NCBI RefSeq assembly: GCF_000182565.1
Contig: NW_015971538.1
Span: 1,023,736 to 1,087,735 of the forward strand
Reading direction: 5' to 3'
From: Spizellomyces punctatus DAOM BR117
Lineage: Eukaryota > Chytridiomycota > Chytridiomycetes > Spizellomycetales > Spizellomycetaceae
Length of the DNA: 64,000 nt
Positions within the stretch are counted from its first letter, which is position 1. Each line of letters opens with the position of its first letter. Position numbers and translations under genes: made by a program. Below, piece after piece: positions 1-14,933 of this stretch. Below the pieces are notes generated by a model. The model did no database searches. It worked only from the letters and a program-made list of their open reading frames with translations, and had not been told where the DNA came from.

Positions 1-1
1 G

Positions 2-103
2 GAGATTTTGAGGGAGCAAGGGTATGAGCAGTTTATTAGATGGACTGGACGGAGAGCTCCTTGGAGAGTGATGGAGGAGGCGGTTGAAAAGGCATATGTA
101 TGA
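2..103 (+). CDS. 3' end of an unidentified gene
   Basis: An open frame enters from the left edge and stops at TGA 101-103. The 33 residues visible contain a Trp/Arg-rich stretch (FIRWTGRRAPWRVMEEAV) and look like real coding sequence, because the composition changes sharply to AT-rich right after the stop. The family cannot be named from this fragment, and the rest of the gene lies outside the window. Confidence 0.4.
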   Translation, partial: EILREQGYEQFIRWTGRRAPWRVMEEAVEKAYV

Positions 104-1795
104 ATCTGACGCTGCGGGATAAAAGTACATTGGGCATATTGTGTATTTAGTTTGAGAGTTCAAAAGTACAATAGGATCAACTTTTCTTTACATATAATTA
201 CTTGCTTGTTGAGATGCGAGGTCCGTCCTCATTATAGAAACAATCATCATGGGAAATTACTTTAATCCTCGCTTCCATGGGGGACATACGGGTCGCAGTG
301 CCCTTCGGCTATCGGACATATCCGAACTGACTAGAATAGCACTGGTCGAGTGGCACAGTCATATTGCCCGGTTAAGATCAAACGTAAGCATTGTGACATC
401 CGTGCTCTCTCATCAGGGCTCTCCCGAACAACTGACACAAAAGGCCTAACTCATTGCGGAGTAATTTCATTCCAAATATTCACTGAATGTGGTTTCATTC
501 ACAAAAGCAAGCCCACTGGTTGCAAGAATTGTAAATCCAAATCCTTTCTTCCTTTAATAGTAAAATTACAGGAGCGGACCGCGCGAACGCAATCCCTCCC
601 ACCACCAAAAAATGTCCACTCACGCTGACTCCGAAGAGCCAGGTGACCCCGGGCCTTCGAACTGTTGTGCAATGTCGAGAACCCGAGATAGCCACCGCCT
701 TGTTGATCACGGTAAGCTCGTAGCAGGTAAGTATGCAAGAACAGGGAGGGGCGTGGGGACGCGCTGCTTTTATAGACGAGAGGAACTGCGCCACGACTGC
801 GCTGAAAAAATGAAAAAACGCGTTGATTGGCCAGATGAATTGAATGATTCCCATTGGTTGAATTCACATGTGAGAATCACATGCTCAAGACAGGTGCGTT
901 ACTGAATAAAGGCAGTCAAGATATAAGTGCCCCAGATCATTGTCTCGTTCATGTTTTGAGTAAACTCGGATTGCTCAGTATAACTATTGCTCATTATGCG
1001 ATCCAGGTTCATTTCTAGCATACAGTGCTGAGCGCACACGACACATGACAATGGATCGCCTGTCCAGGACGGATTTCTGCGTGATGTGACCATGTCAGCC
1101 AACCGAAAGATCCGGACACTCACAAGCTCTGAATCTGTAATGTGTTTCGAGAGTTGAGCTGCCGCACATATGGCACTGCGTAGGGGCAACCCAGAGGCTT
1201 TCTATCCCGGATTACATAATACAGATCACATGATTTTAGCATTAAACCTCACTTTGGCAAGTTCGATCGGCGTTGGATTTGCCTGCCTGGCCTTTGAGAA
1301 CTGTGCGAGCCTCGCCGAACTGGCAAACCAAAACAGCAAAGGATTCTAGCTAGCGCAACGATTCGCTTCAGAGATTTTACTTGTCCAACCGGTTTCTGAC
1401 ATCTCCTGGGCTTTAAGGATATTTCCAAACCATTTCCTCCAATTTTTTTTAATCGGTGCTGCTCTGGTCAGTCGTTTTGCCAACTGTCCCATGAACCAAT
1501 CGGGACAGAAGTCCAAACACTTTGATACAGAAGTGGAAGACATTCTGGACTCGGAGGACGAGGGAAAAAGTGGAATAGTAGGTGGATTTCTGTGTGAAGA
1601 GCGACATTGTTCGAAAGGCATTGATAAACTTTGCTGTGACTAGAATGGGACGCAGCGTCGCATGCAAAATATTAGTGGGAAGACAAGTCAAGGGACAAAA
1701 CGGTAAATAAAATTGAAAAAGCACGGGATCGAGTTTATATGGGAGTCCACTGAAATTTCTCTATAGGACGGGCATCCCTATAGTCGTCCCAAGCA
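104..1795. other. Gap without a supported gene
   Basis: About 1.7 kb in which no exon chain could be closed. A 97-codon open frame at 612-905 (+) starts with an acidic, Ser/Pro-rich stretch and includes possible donor sites. A 96-codon frame at 899-1189 (-) is also open. Neither resembles a known family. The last 150 bp probably hold the promoter of the SUMO protease gene. Confidence 0.4.
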
Positions 1796-4700
1796 ATGAA
1801 GTGAGTTCGTAGGGATTATTTTTGCTACTGATCAACGTCCATTGATGAGCGAGGCACTCTAGAAGCGAAGAAAAAACGCGGGTGACATAACCGACTCCTC
1901 ATCTAGGCCCAAGTCGTCCAACTTCTTTGGCAGTTATTTTTCTTACGCTTCGTCACCAGTGTCGTCACCAGCACCGCACTCTCCCTGTATGCATGTCTTT
2001 GTTCAATGACCTTCTTAGCGAATGACCCTTACTTAGTGTCACCTTTGTTTCATCCTAGTCCCATTGTTAGAACGGTTAGTGACAAGCAGAGATACAAAAG
2101 ATAAAAAAGATACAAAGAACAGATTAAACGTCAACCACATCCGTGGGGTGAGATAGTTGCGATTCATTTTTTTCATCTCAATGATTAACCGAACTTTTGG
2201 TCATCAGTCTCAGAATCTTGGTGCCCGAAAGCGCATCACTTCATCGGAAAACGCTCCGCGATTACTTTTCCACAATCGCCCTACGTCTGAACGTGAAACA
2301 GAGACCGAGTTTGTTGATGTAGATGACAGCGGCGTCGCCCTAGTCGAAGAGGATCTTGTTCAATGTGCGTTGAATGGTCATTACAAGTCTACCAGGTTCC
2401 GAATGTAGTACTGATATAACATTCCACAGCCCTGTTCGACCGCTCGTTTGAGACTATCAAACCTACAATCACTCCTCACAAAGAGCAGGCTGTCGCAAAA
2501 CAAGAGCGTCCTAAAACCTCCCGTGGCCGACCATCACCAGCAACTTTAGTTCCTCCTGCAGATTCTACGTTTGAGGAGTCACCGCAAAAGCCTGTCCGAA
2601 CTCCAAAGATCACAGAACGAATGAAACCACATGTAAGTCAATTTAGGTCGTCGAGTCAAGTACCAATAGCTAATCGCATTCTAGGCTATTGTGAGAGTTC
2701 CAAGTAATTTATCACAGCGAATTGGCGACTTCCCCCGCCTTCCGTTGGAATATGTAATTCAAGATGGAAATCTCGTGGCGAGTAATGAGACGGAGCCAGT
2801 CCTAAAAGTTCACACCGATGTGAAGATTCGCTGGGCATCACAGACTCAAATCGACATTAAGGGGAGTTCAGTTCGACGGTTTGGGGTGCGTATGCCTCGT
2901 TCGGTTGCAAGTAGCTATAAACAGTAACTAACCCAAATGTTGTTTAGTACGTACAGGGCGTCGAGATATCTGGAGTGCTGATCGATTCAACGGAACATGA
3001 ACGCATCTACTGCTTTGCGCGCAAGGAAGATCTGGATACGTTTCTTCCCTTGTTCTCGCGATGCCCTATGGGCGGAGTTGCCCGGCAATTGAGGTACGCT
3101 TCATGCACTATCGGGATCGAATTACGGTAGCTCATTACATGGGCTCTAGTGGTCGTGACGTAATTCAAATGGTCGACTTTTACAACAATGCAATGGCATT
3201 GGCGAATCCGCGAAAGAAGAGGCGTATGGAGGCCGCTATATCTGACAATGCTAAAGCAGATGGCCCGATGGCAACTCGCCGAAGCACCCGGACGCGATCG
3301 CAGACATCGTGGAACGAAGAGTAAGGGGTTTGAAACATTGAATCTATTCTTTTTGCATCAATATGAAGTATGTATGATTACAGGCTTTTCCGGTATCCAC
3401 CACAAGGCAAAAATTCGGTATCTGTACGGCAGGAAGATTATGATCGCCTCGATGACGGGGAGTTTCTAAATGATGTGGTAATAGAATTCTATCTCAAGTG
3501 AGTATAGTCTATCCTTAGATGTCGCCCTTGGGACATGCATCAACTAACTTATCCCGCTTTAAGACACTTGATGGCAAGCTTGGGCGATGAGGTACTAAGA
3601 GATCAAGTGCATATTTTCAATTCCTTTTTTTACGAGCAATTGGCGCACAAGGATGAGGCGTCAAAGTAAGTTGATGCATTTGTACTTCTTTGGGCCTTTG
3701 ATGCTAAGTCATTCCACGACCAGAAAAGGGGGCGGCGACCGGTCTGGATACGATCGAGTAAAGAAATGGACCTCAAAAATTGACATCTTCAAGAAGCGTT
3801 ACATCTTCATACCTATTAATGAAAAGTAAGTGGACGAACCCTGGGGCTATGAAGGGTGGGGGCTGTGCGATTGTACTGGGCCTGACTCCATGCGGTTCGA
3901 TCTAGTATGCATTGGTATCTTGCCTTGATCTACAACCCTGGCGCACTGTTGCAGCCTCAGTTAGTAGATGAGGAACTAGACGACATTATTAGACCATCCC
4001 CTGGCACCCTATCTCCTGAGGACTCGGACGTGTTTGCTCCGGACCTACCAGCAGAGGCCGACGTAGAGCTCGATGGGAACCCAGATTCGACCATAGAGGT
4101 ACTCAGTAGCGGTCCAGCAAGCGACGAAATACCTGAGGAGAATGAAGTCGTTGTGGTTCATAGCCAAGACCCTCAAGAACACAAATTGGTTGTGCTCAAA
4201 GACTCGCACGAGCCTGTGCATGTCATATCAAGTGGGGAGTCGCCCAAGCGCAAACCAAAACGAACATATAAAGGCAAAAAGGCGTTGTCGGAGAACGAGT
4301 TGCGTGAGAAGGAACAGCGGGACATCGAAAAGAGGAAGCTTCGGACGACTGCAAGTTTGAGGCAGTAAGAATCGTTGCCTGGGTGGTGCATGTGTAATTC
4401 TTGGGACTAAACCAACTTGGCACAGATGTAATGTCATCATTTTGGATTCCCTACATGGCAAGCACCCTGCCGCCATAAGTCGACTAAAAGGGTACGAATG
4501 AAACACAGTTTAGTCCATTGGGGGACTACCTGAATTAACAAACATTCACAGATACCTTGCAAAAGAGGCCGAAGCAAAGCTGAACGTACAGATCGATCCG
4601 AAAGCTGCGCAAGGAATTCATGCAAAGGTGCGTGTATGTCCGAAGATTGTCCCACTGGTTAGTGACCTTACAAGGCCTTCGCGCATTGCAGGTCCCGTTA

Positions 4701-5069
4701 CAAACCAACCACTGTGACTGTGGCATATATCTCCTGTACTATGTGGAAGTGTTCCTGCGCGATCCAAGAAAATACCTCCATCTCATTTTTGTAAGTACCT
4801 CAGTCCATTAACTGAACTTCCTGTATTCAATGGGCACCCTGCTCATTGGTTCCGCATAGAACCGGGTAGCAAACGAAGACGCCTGGTTTGCACTCCGTGA
4901 CGTTAAACAAAAACGCTCGGAGATCAAGAAGGTCATGGATGCGCTGAGACATGAGTTTCACCTTTCAAAAACCCAAGAATGTATACCCGAAAAATCTTCT
5001 ACGTCAGCGAATGCGTCGAGCAGAAGTTCTTCTTCTTCAGGTGGATCAGCGAAAGGGTCATCACGTTAG
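1796..5069 (+). CDS. SENP6/7-Ulp2-type SUMO protease
   Basis: Sixteen exons close in frame to 771 residues, with stop TAG 5067-5069. The core is a C48 cysteine protease domain: RLDDGEFLNDVVIEFYLK near residue 360, catalytic His471 in MHWYLALIYNP, Asp629 in IILDSLHG, Gln673, and Cys679 in the NHCDCG motif. Such enzymes remove SUMO or trim poly-SUMO chains, usually in the nucleus. About 140 acidic residues are inserted between His471 and Asp629 in exon 12 (3906-4364), as expected of the split-core SENP6/7/Ulp2 branch and unlike Ulp1. The insert carries SIM-like hydrophobic patches. The N-terminal part is Ser/Pro-rich; residues about 190-350 form a globular region I cannot name. Exons 1-3 (from ATG 1796, a 5-base first exon) are inferred only from phase. 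If they are wrong, ATG 2181 is the fallback start. It converges on the FRG1 gene. Confidence 0.85.
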
Positions 5070-5439
5070 TGAATCGCTGGTGCCTTCCTCGTCGAGCTGG
5101 GAATGAATCTAATCTTGTCAGAACATGCGATGGGAGCCTGGAGTGTGTTGGGTTGGAAATTTAGGGCATTGTACATATAAGCAATTTAGGTGGGCACTTG
5201 AAAGTTGGTCGCCTGGGGGGCGCCGTTATACAATATTGTAATAGATTATGGGTTTAGGATGACGGGACAACAGCAATTGAGCATGTTTCCTGCTGGTATG
5301 GCAGTGACCATGCCACGACACGATGTATATCAGGAGAGATGCTCAAGAGGCGTCTGCAATCCAAGACTGTCGTCGGCAATACGTGGTGTCGATCATATCT
5401 GCACGCTTCCATGACGGCTGGGTCTTGGAAACCACCACT

Positions 5440-6398
5440 TCATTTACAAAACTACGTAGCATTTCGATATCAGTACACAGAGTGCCAACAGGTTCAAAGT
5501 CAGTTCCCTTACCTTATCACTCTTTAGTTTTGACCGGCGGTCCAACAGTGTTTCGTTCAAATTTCCTTCCTTTTTCGCCTTCCTCAATACTGTTGTGTCC
5601 TCTTGTGATAGGACCAACCGCCCGCCGCCCCAACTGTGGAATTTTTTACTGGTAACCAAGATCGGATGTGAGGAATGATAGCCTGGATGATGCATCTATG
5701 AAGCAGAACTCACATGTGATCCACTTCCAACTCCTCAGCATTAATGCTAACATCGACCTTCTTTTTCTTCGCCCGCGCCTTGTTGGCAGCCTGACAACGC
5801 ATTTGGAACACTTCTTTGAATCCAACATTTTCTGAGTCCGCCCTGGCCCGACCATCAGCATCACATTTGAGGAATTTCTCGAAACTACTCTGCAAAGCCA
5901 GGCCATCCTCTCTCAGCACAACCTCCCATTCTTCTGATGGTCCCATTGCCTCCCGTTCGCACTGTACTACCCCGAATTTATCGGAACCAAGGTACCGATC
6001 ATATGCAGACCGAAAGCAAAGCTTGGAAGAATCTGGAAGACGTTTTGCGACAAATACTTGCGATACTGTTGTGGGTTCGTAGGATGCGAGTGGGGTAGCG
6101 GGATCAATGGGTGTGAATTGAACTTTGGAGGAGGAATCAGAGCAGTTGAGAACGGATGCTGGGTCTGTTGAGGTTGTGAGAAGTAAAATAGGACCCTTAA
6201 TATCATCAATATGGTCTACAGCGACCCAGCCATCTTCCGGTAACGTTTCTTCAGCTTCCGTTTCCGCCTTTCGCTTCTTTTTCTTTTTCCTACATGTGAA
6301 AGCCACTCAGTAAATCAACCATAACCACATGACAAAAAGGCGTAAACTGACTTTTCAATTGTGTTATCGCCCTTGAAGCTCAGTTTTGTCTTCCTCAT
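5440..6398 (-). CDS. FRG1: FRG1 homologue
   Basis: Four exons (6352-6398, 5714-6289, 5513-5648, 5440-5451) give 256 residues, close to the animal protein's length. The first exon encodes MRKTKLSFKGDNTIEK, followed by a lysine-rich nuclear-localisation-like run. A beta-trefoil (fascin-like) FRG1 domain follows, with YLGSDKFG and ALQSSFEKFLKCD. The C-terminus has the family block NETLLDRRSKLKSDK and ends FCK; the last four codons are in a 12-base terminal exon, and this ending matches the family. FRG1 proteins bind RNA and actin and associate with spliceosomes. The first intron begins GTCAGT, a weak donor. The stop lies about 370 bp from the SUMO protease stop, so the two genes are tail to tail. 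Confidence 0.9.
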
Positions 6399-6601
6399 CT
6401 TTGGTGATCTTGACTGATCAGCAGGGTTGCAAAAGAATTGTCCAAAAGGGTTGATCAGAACTGAACGTTGTTGCGTGACTCATCGATTACGTCATCCATG
6501 GCGCCAGCAGTGGTAGCAGCCATGCAAGGACCGGCTTTCGCACTCTGCCATGTTGAAATAATCTACTAAATTCATTTGTATATTATAGTCTGTCCTTTAG
6601 A

Positions 6602-8437
6602 ATGTCACTTGACAGACGACATATTCTGTCTCTTCCTTCGGAATTGGCTGCTAGAATAGTGAGCACCCTCACTCTCGACCATTTCTTTCCATTTGCTTGC
6701 ACTTGCAAAACGCTCTACGGCTTTGTGATGGAGGAAGCGCAGCTCGCTATCTTATATATGGAGAGATTCGGAAAAGATAAAGTGTTGGAAGCAATGCTTG
6801 CTTTTGATGAGGAGGAGGATGAGCTAGTCGTACCGGAATCTTGGCGAGTGCCACGCATTGCTAAAGGTAAGGCGTCGACATAGCAGTGCCAGGAACTCGT
6901 ATCCCTGGTTTATAGGTATTTTTACAAGCGCTCATTGATCGTGTATACTGTAGTTCTCCTCATCAATCGACCATCACTTTTGAAGCGGCTGCTTTTGACA
7001 TCCAATCACAGCTTGGCGCTGGTGCGGTTCGCTCTTGACCGTCTTCTTACAACGTGCATGGACTACCCAAAGACTTCACGCAAAGTACCATTCGCGCTCA
7101 GCATGATAATCGATTCACCACGTAGTCAAGAGTTGGCAGAAACGGACAACTTGTTGGACATTGACGAAGGAGAATGTTTGGAGGAGGAACCAGAGCTTTT
7201 CATTTTCTGTTTTGATACTTATCTGAGTTCTGGACCGAGCGCCAGAATTCTGGAGAAAGACCCAAGTGATCGCATTTTGATGGGTTTTATGGAGATGGAG
7301 TGGAATGTTGCGAATGGCTGGGACAAGTATGCGCGGTTACTAGAGCTGCTTAAACAACGCGAAGATCGAATATCCCCCAAGTGGCTACGGTCATGTCTCT
7401 CACAGCATGCGTCGAAATTCAAGTTTGCTGGCAGATCCGAGGGAATATCCGTAATTCAAGAAGCGTTCACAGATTGCCGAGGGGAAGAGTTCGCGCTGGA
7501 CGCACTCGTGTATGCTTCGCGCTTCCTTCGCGAAAACCGAAATTTATCATATCTCCGACAATGCATTGAAGAGGGAAAGCTTACCCTCGACTACCTATTG
7601 CAACCAAATCCTCCCTTTGCTATTCCATACGGTCAGCAGGCCAGTGTATTCCTTTGGGATTTGTTGACAGTGAACGATATGACGATGAATCTAGGAGAAA
7701 CAAGTGCTGAACAGGAAGAGAATATTAAGTTCTGGCTGATATCAGTGTACCCAGTGCTTCTTCCTCTCCTGTCTGAGCCGCTTCCCCAAAGTGCTTTCGG
7801 TCAATATGGGCGTACAACGTTGCGCCGCACACAGAACGCCAGCAAATTCAATTTGGATAATCTACTCCGCGAACTCGTCCACCCCTTGCGACCAGCCAAC
7901 CGTTCCGAACGTGTTGCCAATATTCTGAAGGAAATCATACGTGACAACCGTGATATCACCGGTGCTAAAGGCAAAAACATATACAGAATCACACCCACTT
8001 TTATGACATGGCTAGTTAAGAACGCGGGCAGCCCTAGCTCCCACGATCTGTTGAAGACCTGGTTTGAGGTGTACCAAGATCCAAGTGGCAACAATGGTAC
8101 CGTCACTCAGGGAATTCACAAGTCTCTCGCGGCTCGAGCTGGTCTATATGAATTTGTACAGAGCTGCATCCTTTCTCCTTCGCCAGCCATGGGAACGCGC
8201 TCTGCTCGCAAGGGCAAAGGCAAAGAAGTTGTGCACATGGAAGCCTCAGACGACGAAGATGATATCAACGATGAGAGCCTACCCGAATACCCAATACCAA
8301 GCGAAGGTCCTAGCGGGACCGGCCGACGTCGAAGTAAACGATTGCTGGCGCAAGTGGAACACGAGGAAGGCGACCCGTATGAAGGGGGATCATCATCGAC
8401 CAGGAGAACGCGGAAGAGGTTTAGCTCTGGCGCGTAA
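6602..8437 (+). CDS. F-box domain protein
   Basis: The first exon (from ATG 6602) encodes an F-box-like segment, LPSELAARIVSTLTLDHFF then CKTLYGF, at about residues 11-45. This suggests a substrate adaptor for an SCF ubiquitin ligase. The rest, about 500 residues, is helical and unrecognised. It ends in a basic, acidic-patched tail with RRRSKR and RRTRKRF, probably nuclear. One intron lies near 6848-6915, but its borders do not resolve: the good donor at 6867 (GTAAGG) and the acceptor at 6915 are one base out of phase. A poorer donor at 6848 or 6874 fits, or there is a one-base error. Stop TAA 8435-8437. Confidence 0.65.
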
Positions 8438-8989
8438 CACGGTGAACAGGTACAAATATATTGATGTTTGTAGGGTTGCACGTAGTGGTGGTTACATATT
8501 TTGTACATAACATAAGGACATGCAAATGATTGCTTTTTTCTGGGACAATCGTATATGGCTGTTTTGGAGTAAGTAGAGATAATCCAAGCGCAGACATTTC
8601 CAGAAAGGTTGTACTGTACTGCGCGGATACGCGTGTCCGCCTGAGGATCGCAAAGGATCTCATCCGTTTCCAATACCGGATGAGGGTGGTGGTCGATCCA
8701 AACCGCGGTATTTTTGTACGCGGCGGAGGGTCTTTTTCAGGGGACTCTCGGAGCAATCCCGAATTGGCGGGAAAAAGAAGCTTAAAGTTCAAAGCGCAGC
8801 GACACATGTGAATTCGAACACTACGCCCGTGGCTTAAAAACTCCGACGCGCGTTTTCAGTCTGGGATTATAATCGACTGGAGCCTTTTGGACGGGATCTC
8901 AGCGACACCTCATAACATGAGCCTGGAGAGTCAACACTGCCAGCGGGAGACTTCCTGCAAATACTCACCTCTTCATCAAAGTTGCAACA
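8438..8989. other. Intergenic region
   Basis: No exon, RNA gene or repeat array recognised. This stretch should hold the F-box gene's 3' untranslated region and the promoter of the downstream membrane protein. Confidence 0.4.
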
Positions 8990-10827
8990 ATGCTCCATCC
9001 GGCGGCGCACCGCTCAAATACCATTGGGCGCCTTCTTCTCACCATTCTCTCACTATCAAGCGTCGCTTTGGTCGTCATCATCTGGCAAATAGCTGACGTG
9101 CGGGATTTAGGAAGAAGTGCGACAGAACGACTGCGAAGTACCGGTTTCCGGTGGATTTGGAGCAATGCTGTTGAGCAGATAGGGGATGCGAGAATCCCGC
9201 TCTGTTTGGTGGCTACGTGGGGTGGAGGTGATTTACCAGAGTATAGTCAGCTATTTTTGGATTCGGTGGTAAGTCTGGTAGAATTCTCAGAATACTACCA
9301 CTTGCTGATATCGTTCATCTCCTAGGTACGAAATCAACCCTATGCGCATTTATCACTATTCTACCATAATGCGTCTGCCGCTCCCATGCGGCCGCTCCTC
9401 CACTCCCACCAAAACATTGAATTCATTGATATTTCTACCATCAATAAGAAATACGGGGAGCAAGGATGGCCGGGTTTTGCTGCCGATGCATTATGTCGCA
9501 TTTATGAGGCAGAACCTGTCCCACCTGGGGACGATGCGTTTTTCAATAGCAGCAGTTGGACGCGGGAGTCGGCGCGCCCTTTGAATTGTCAGCAGCTACT
9601 GCAGGGTTTTGAACCGCATGGTCCTGGAGTCATGATGCAGGTACGTGCATTGTAATTGGCCATATATATGTCAATTATTAGGCGTCTAAATTGGTCCTTG
9701 GCTTGAAAATCCAGCTAAGAGGAGCATACGGGCAGATGTTTCAAGAATGGATTGCACCAACCCGGTGCAAAGCATGGGCTTACACAGACCTGGACACAGT
9801 GCTGGGTGATCTCTCGCATTTTCTCGCCTCCCAAACCACCTCTCTACCATGGCAGACCGATGTGTTCACGTTTTCTGCAGGAGATTTATGGAGGCATTAC
9901 GTCCATGGACAATTTACTGCGCATGTTCAAAACCTGGACGCACCTTCTCGAGCGTTTGCTGTCAATCGACTATGGCGTCGATGCCCTCTCTTCCGCACGA
10001 TGGAAGACATGGATCGCGAGTTTCGACGACAAGGATATCGGGCCCTGGATGAAGGATGCTATGCTCATGCTGTGTTGACTATGCCAGGGATACGGTCGTT
10101 GGTTCTGCCCTGGCAGTTTGCCAGCTGGGGCCATATGTATATGGGTTCGTCAAATTCGATGTTGGTGCTCGGGAAAGCAACGATTGTGTGCACATTCCAG
10201 AATCAGGAGGAGTGTTGGAAGGGACCTCAAGGGTTTTATTCCTTGGTCAGAGCACTGTGGGAGCGGGGCGTGGAAGATGGACACAGGTTCGATGATACCC
10301 TGGCAAAGGACCAAGACAGCGCGGGTTTCCCCGAAACAGCCGACTTTACAATGTCATCGATGCGATCACACCAGAAACTTGCAATCAATGCAACTATAGG
10401 ACAATGCGGATTGTGGACCCCACCAGAAGAAACCCTTTGCTTGGGTCACTCGTGGGAGTCTCTCAATATCAGCAATGATAAACCATCAAACTCAATTCTT
10501 GCCGTTCATAGCACGGGACCGAACGACGTTGAGCTAAGGTTATACGATCCGCCAAGCGTAAGCCCGAGCGTTCAGGCCGCTATGGGTGGGATGGGGAAGA
10601 ATGGGGGCAATATCAAGGCGCTATTAAGGCCCGACTCGACGGGGGGACTCATTGAGGTTGCACAGCTTCATTTTCAGAGCTGGAAGGAAGATTTGGCACG
10701 GCAGTGCCGGTCATGGCAAGATGTGTTTGGGAGTGACCTGGCTGTTCCAGAAGGTGCAAACACGATGCTGGGAATAGTCATGTACGGAGACAAAGTCCTT
10801 GACGGAACTCAATGGTGTCAACCATAA
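8990..10827 (+). CDS. Type II membrane protein, putative glycosyltransferase
   Basis: Three exons (8990-9268, 9326-9640, 9682-10827) give 579 residues. One hydrophobic segment near residues 12-32 follows a short basic tail, as in Golgi type II enzymes. The lumenal part reads like a nucleotide-sugar transferase: PLCLVATWGGGDLPEY, then PYAHLSLFYHNA, then WAYTDLDTVLGDLSHFL, whose Asp-Leu-Asp resembles the DxD metal/sugar-nucleotide motif. A later WQTDVFTFSAGDLWRHYVHG matches the general layout of DUF6625-like and GT32-like transferases. The assignment rests on this layout, and substrate and linkage cannot be predicted. Several Cys in the C-termin half could pair in the lumen. Confidence 0.55.
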
Positions 10828-11010
10828 GGCAATGTTGAAAAAGAAACAAAGAATAACCTTGTATATAAAATGTCTTTTAAGTGACACTTTTGATTATCCA
10901 ATCTCGCACGGTCTGTGACTCATCGTGTACACAGCACCAACACAAACCAGGAGATCGGCGTCCTTCAAGACGACCTTCCAGCATCTCATACTTCCAGCAT
11001 ACTATCCGAC

Positions 11011-13957
<2,947 letters not shown>

Positions 13958-14059
13958 TGGTAATCCATGATGCATAGCCTATATTTACTCCTTTTGTACA
14001 ATGCCCCCCTTTCTCCCCAAAAATAAAAAATTACAATTTACTACAGTATAGAAATTCTG

Positions 14060-14560
14060 TTATCCATTCCGACACGCTTCGACCCCTTTAACGACCGTCT
14101 CCACGCCTTGTATGTTGGTTTCCAGGGATCGGACCCATGGTTCTAGGTCTTTTATACAGGTTTGAGCGGTTTCGAAAGCGGAGTGGAGTGTTTTCTTGTT
14201 TTTTGGGTGGGATTCGAGGGAGTTTAAGAGGGCTCCCATGAGGGATTTGAGTTCTCTGGTGTGAGATGCATGTGAGGGTTGGAATGGACATTTTTTCTAT
14301 TTCGTGTCAGTATTGTAAAAGAGAGCTTACCCATGCACCCGATAATCCACCTCGACACCCTCTCCACCTAATTCCTTTTCAGCAACCTGCCGCAACAGAG
14401 TCCAATTCCCAAGAACGGATTCCACATGCTGCTGCATGTCTTGCAAGGACGTCAGGTCGGGGTTGGGATGGGGTGGGGGTGGAGGGGGTTGAGCGAGACG
14501 GGCTTTTTGGAGGGTTGTGAGGTGGGATAGGGTTTTGATTATAGGGGGTGGGCTGGACAT
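14060..14560 (-). CDS. Small helical protein, possibly DASH subunit Dad2-like
   Basis: Two exons (14331-14560 and 14060-14255) give 141 residues. The open frame extends upstream to 14827, but that part is hydrophobic and low-complexity, so I use ATG 14560. The protein has a proline run in the middle and two helical regions. LQDMQQHVESVLGNWTLL resembles the Vl-x-NW motif of the kinetochore DASH/Dam1 subunit Dad2; the second exon encodes another helix. The gene is real by splice phase and protein-like composition, but Dad2 is only a suggestion. A small kinetochore or BLOC-type coiled-coil subunit is equally possible. It sits just downstream of the myosin V gene on the same strand. Confidence 0.45.
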
Positions 14561-14933
14561 TTGGGTGGGTGGGTTGCAGTAAATTCTAGATGGGAGTGAT
14601 GGTTGGCATACGGGCAAGGTGATTGGCAAGTGTGAACACGTAATTGTCCGAAAGAGTGGACATGGAACCAATAGGTGAGGCAAACAATGACACAATCGTG
14701 GGATATGTATGAAAAAATGGGAGAAAACACAAGACAAAAAACAAAAATAACAAAAAGAAAAAAAAATGCCTACACAAGAAAATAAACAACATGAAAAAAA
14801 GGTAGTAAGATATACCTTCTTTGTCATCCCAAACCACCAACTCTTCTACATCTTCCCTTCTTCAGAACCAAATACCCACACCACACAGGCTATCTGCCCG
14901 CTCATTCACACCATGGTCCACACACCCCAAACC

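Noticed and set aside
14561-14827. Extension of the small helical protein to an upstream start at 14827
   Set aside because: The added 89 residues are low-complexity Phe/Leu/Cys from T-rich DNA with no motif, more likely 5' flank.
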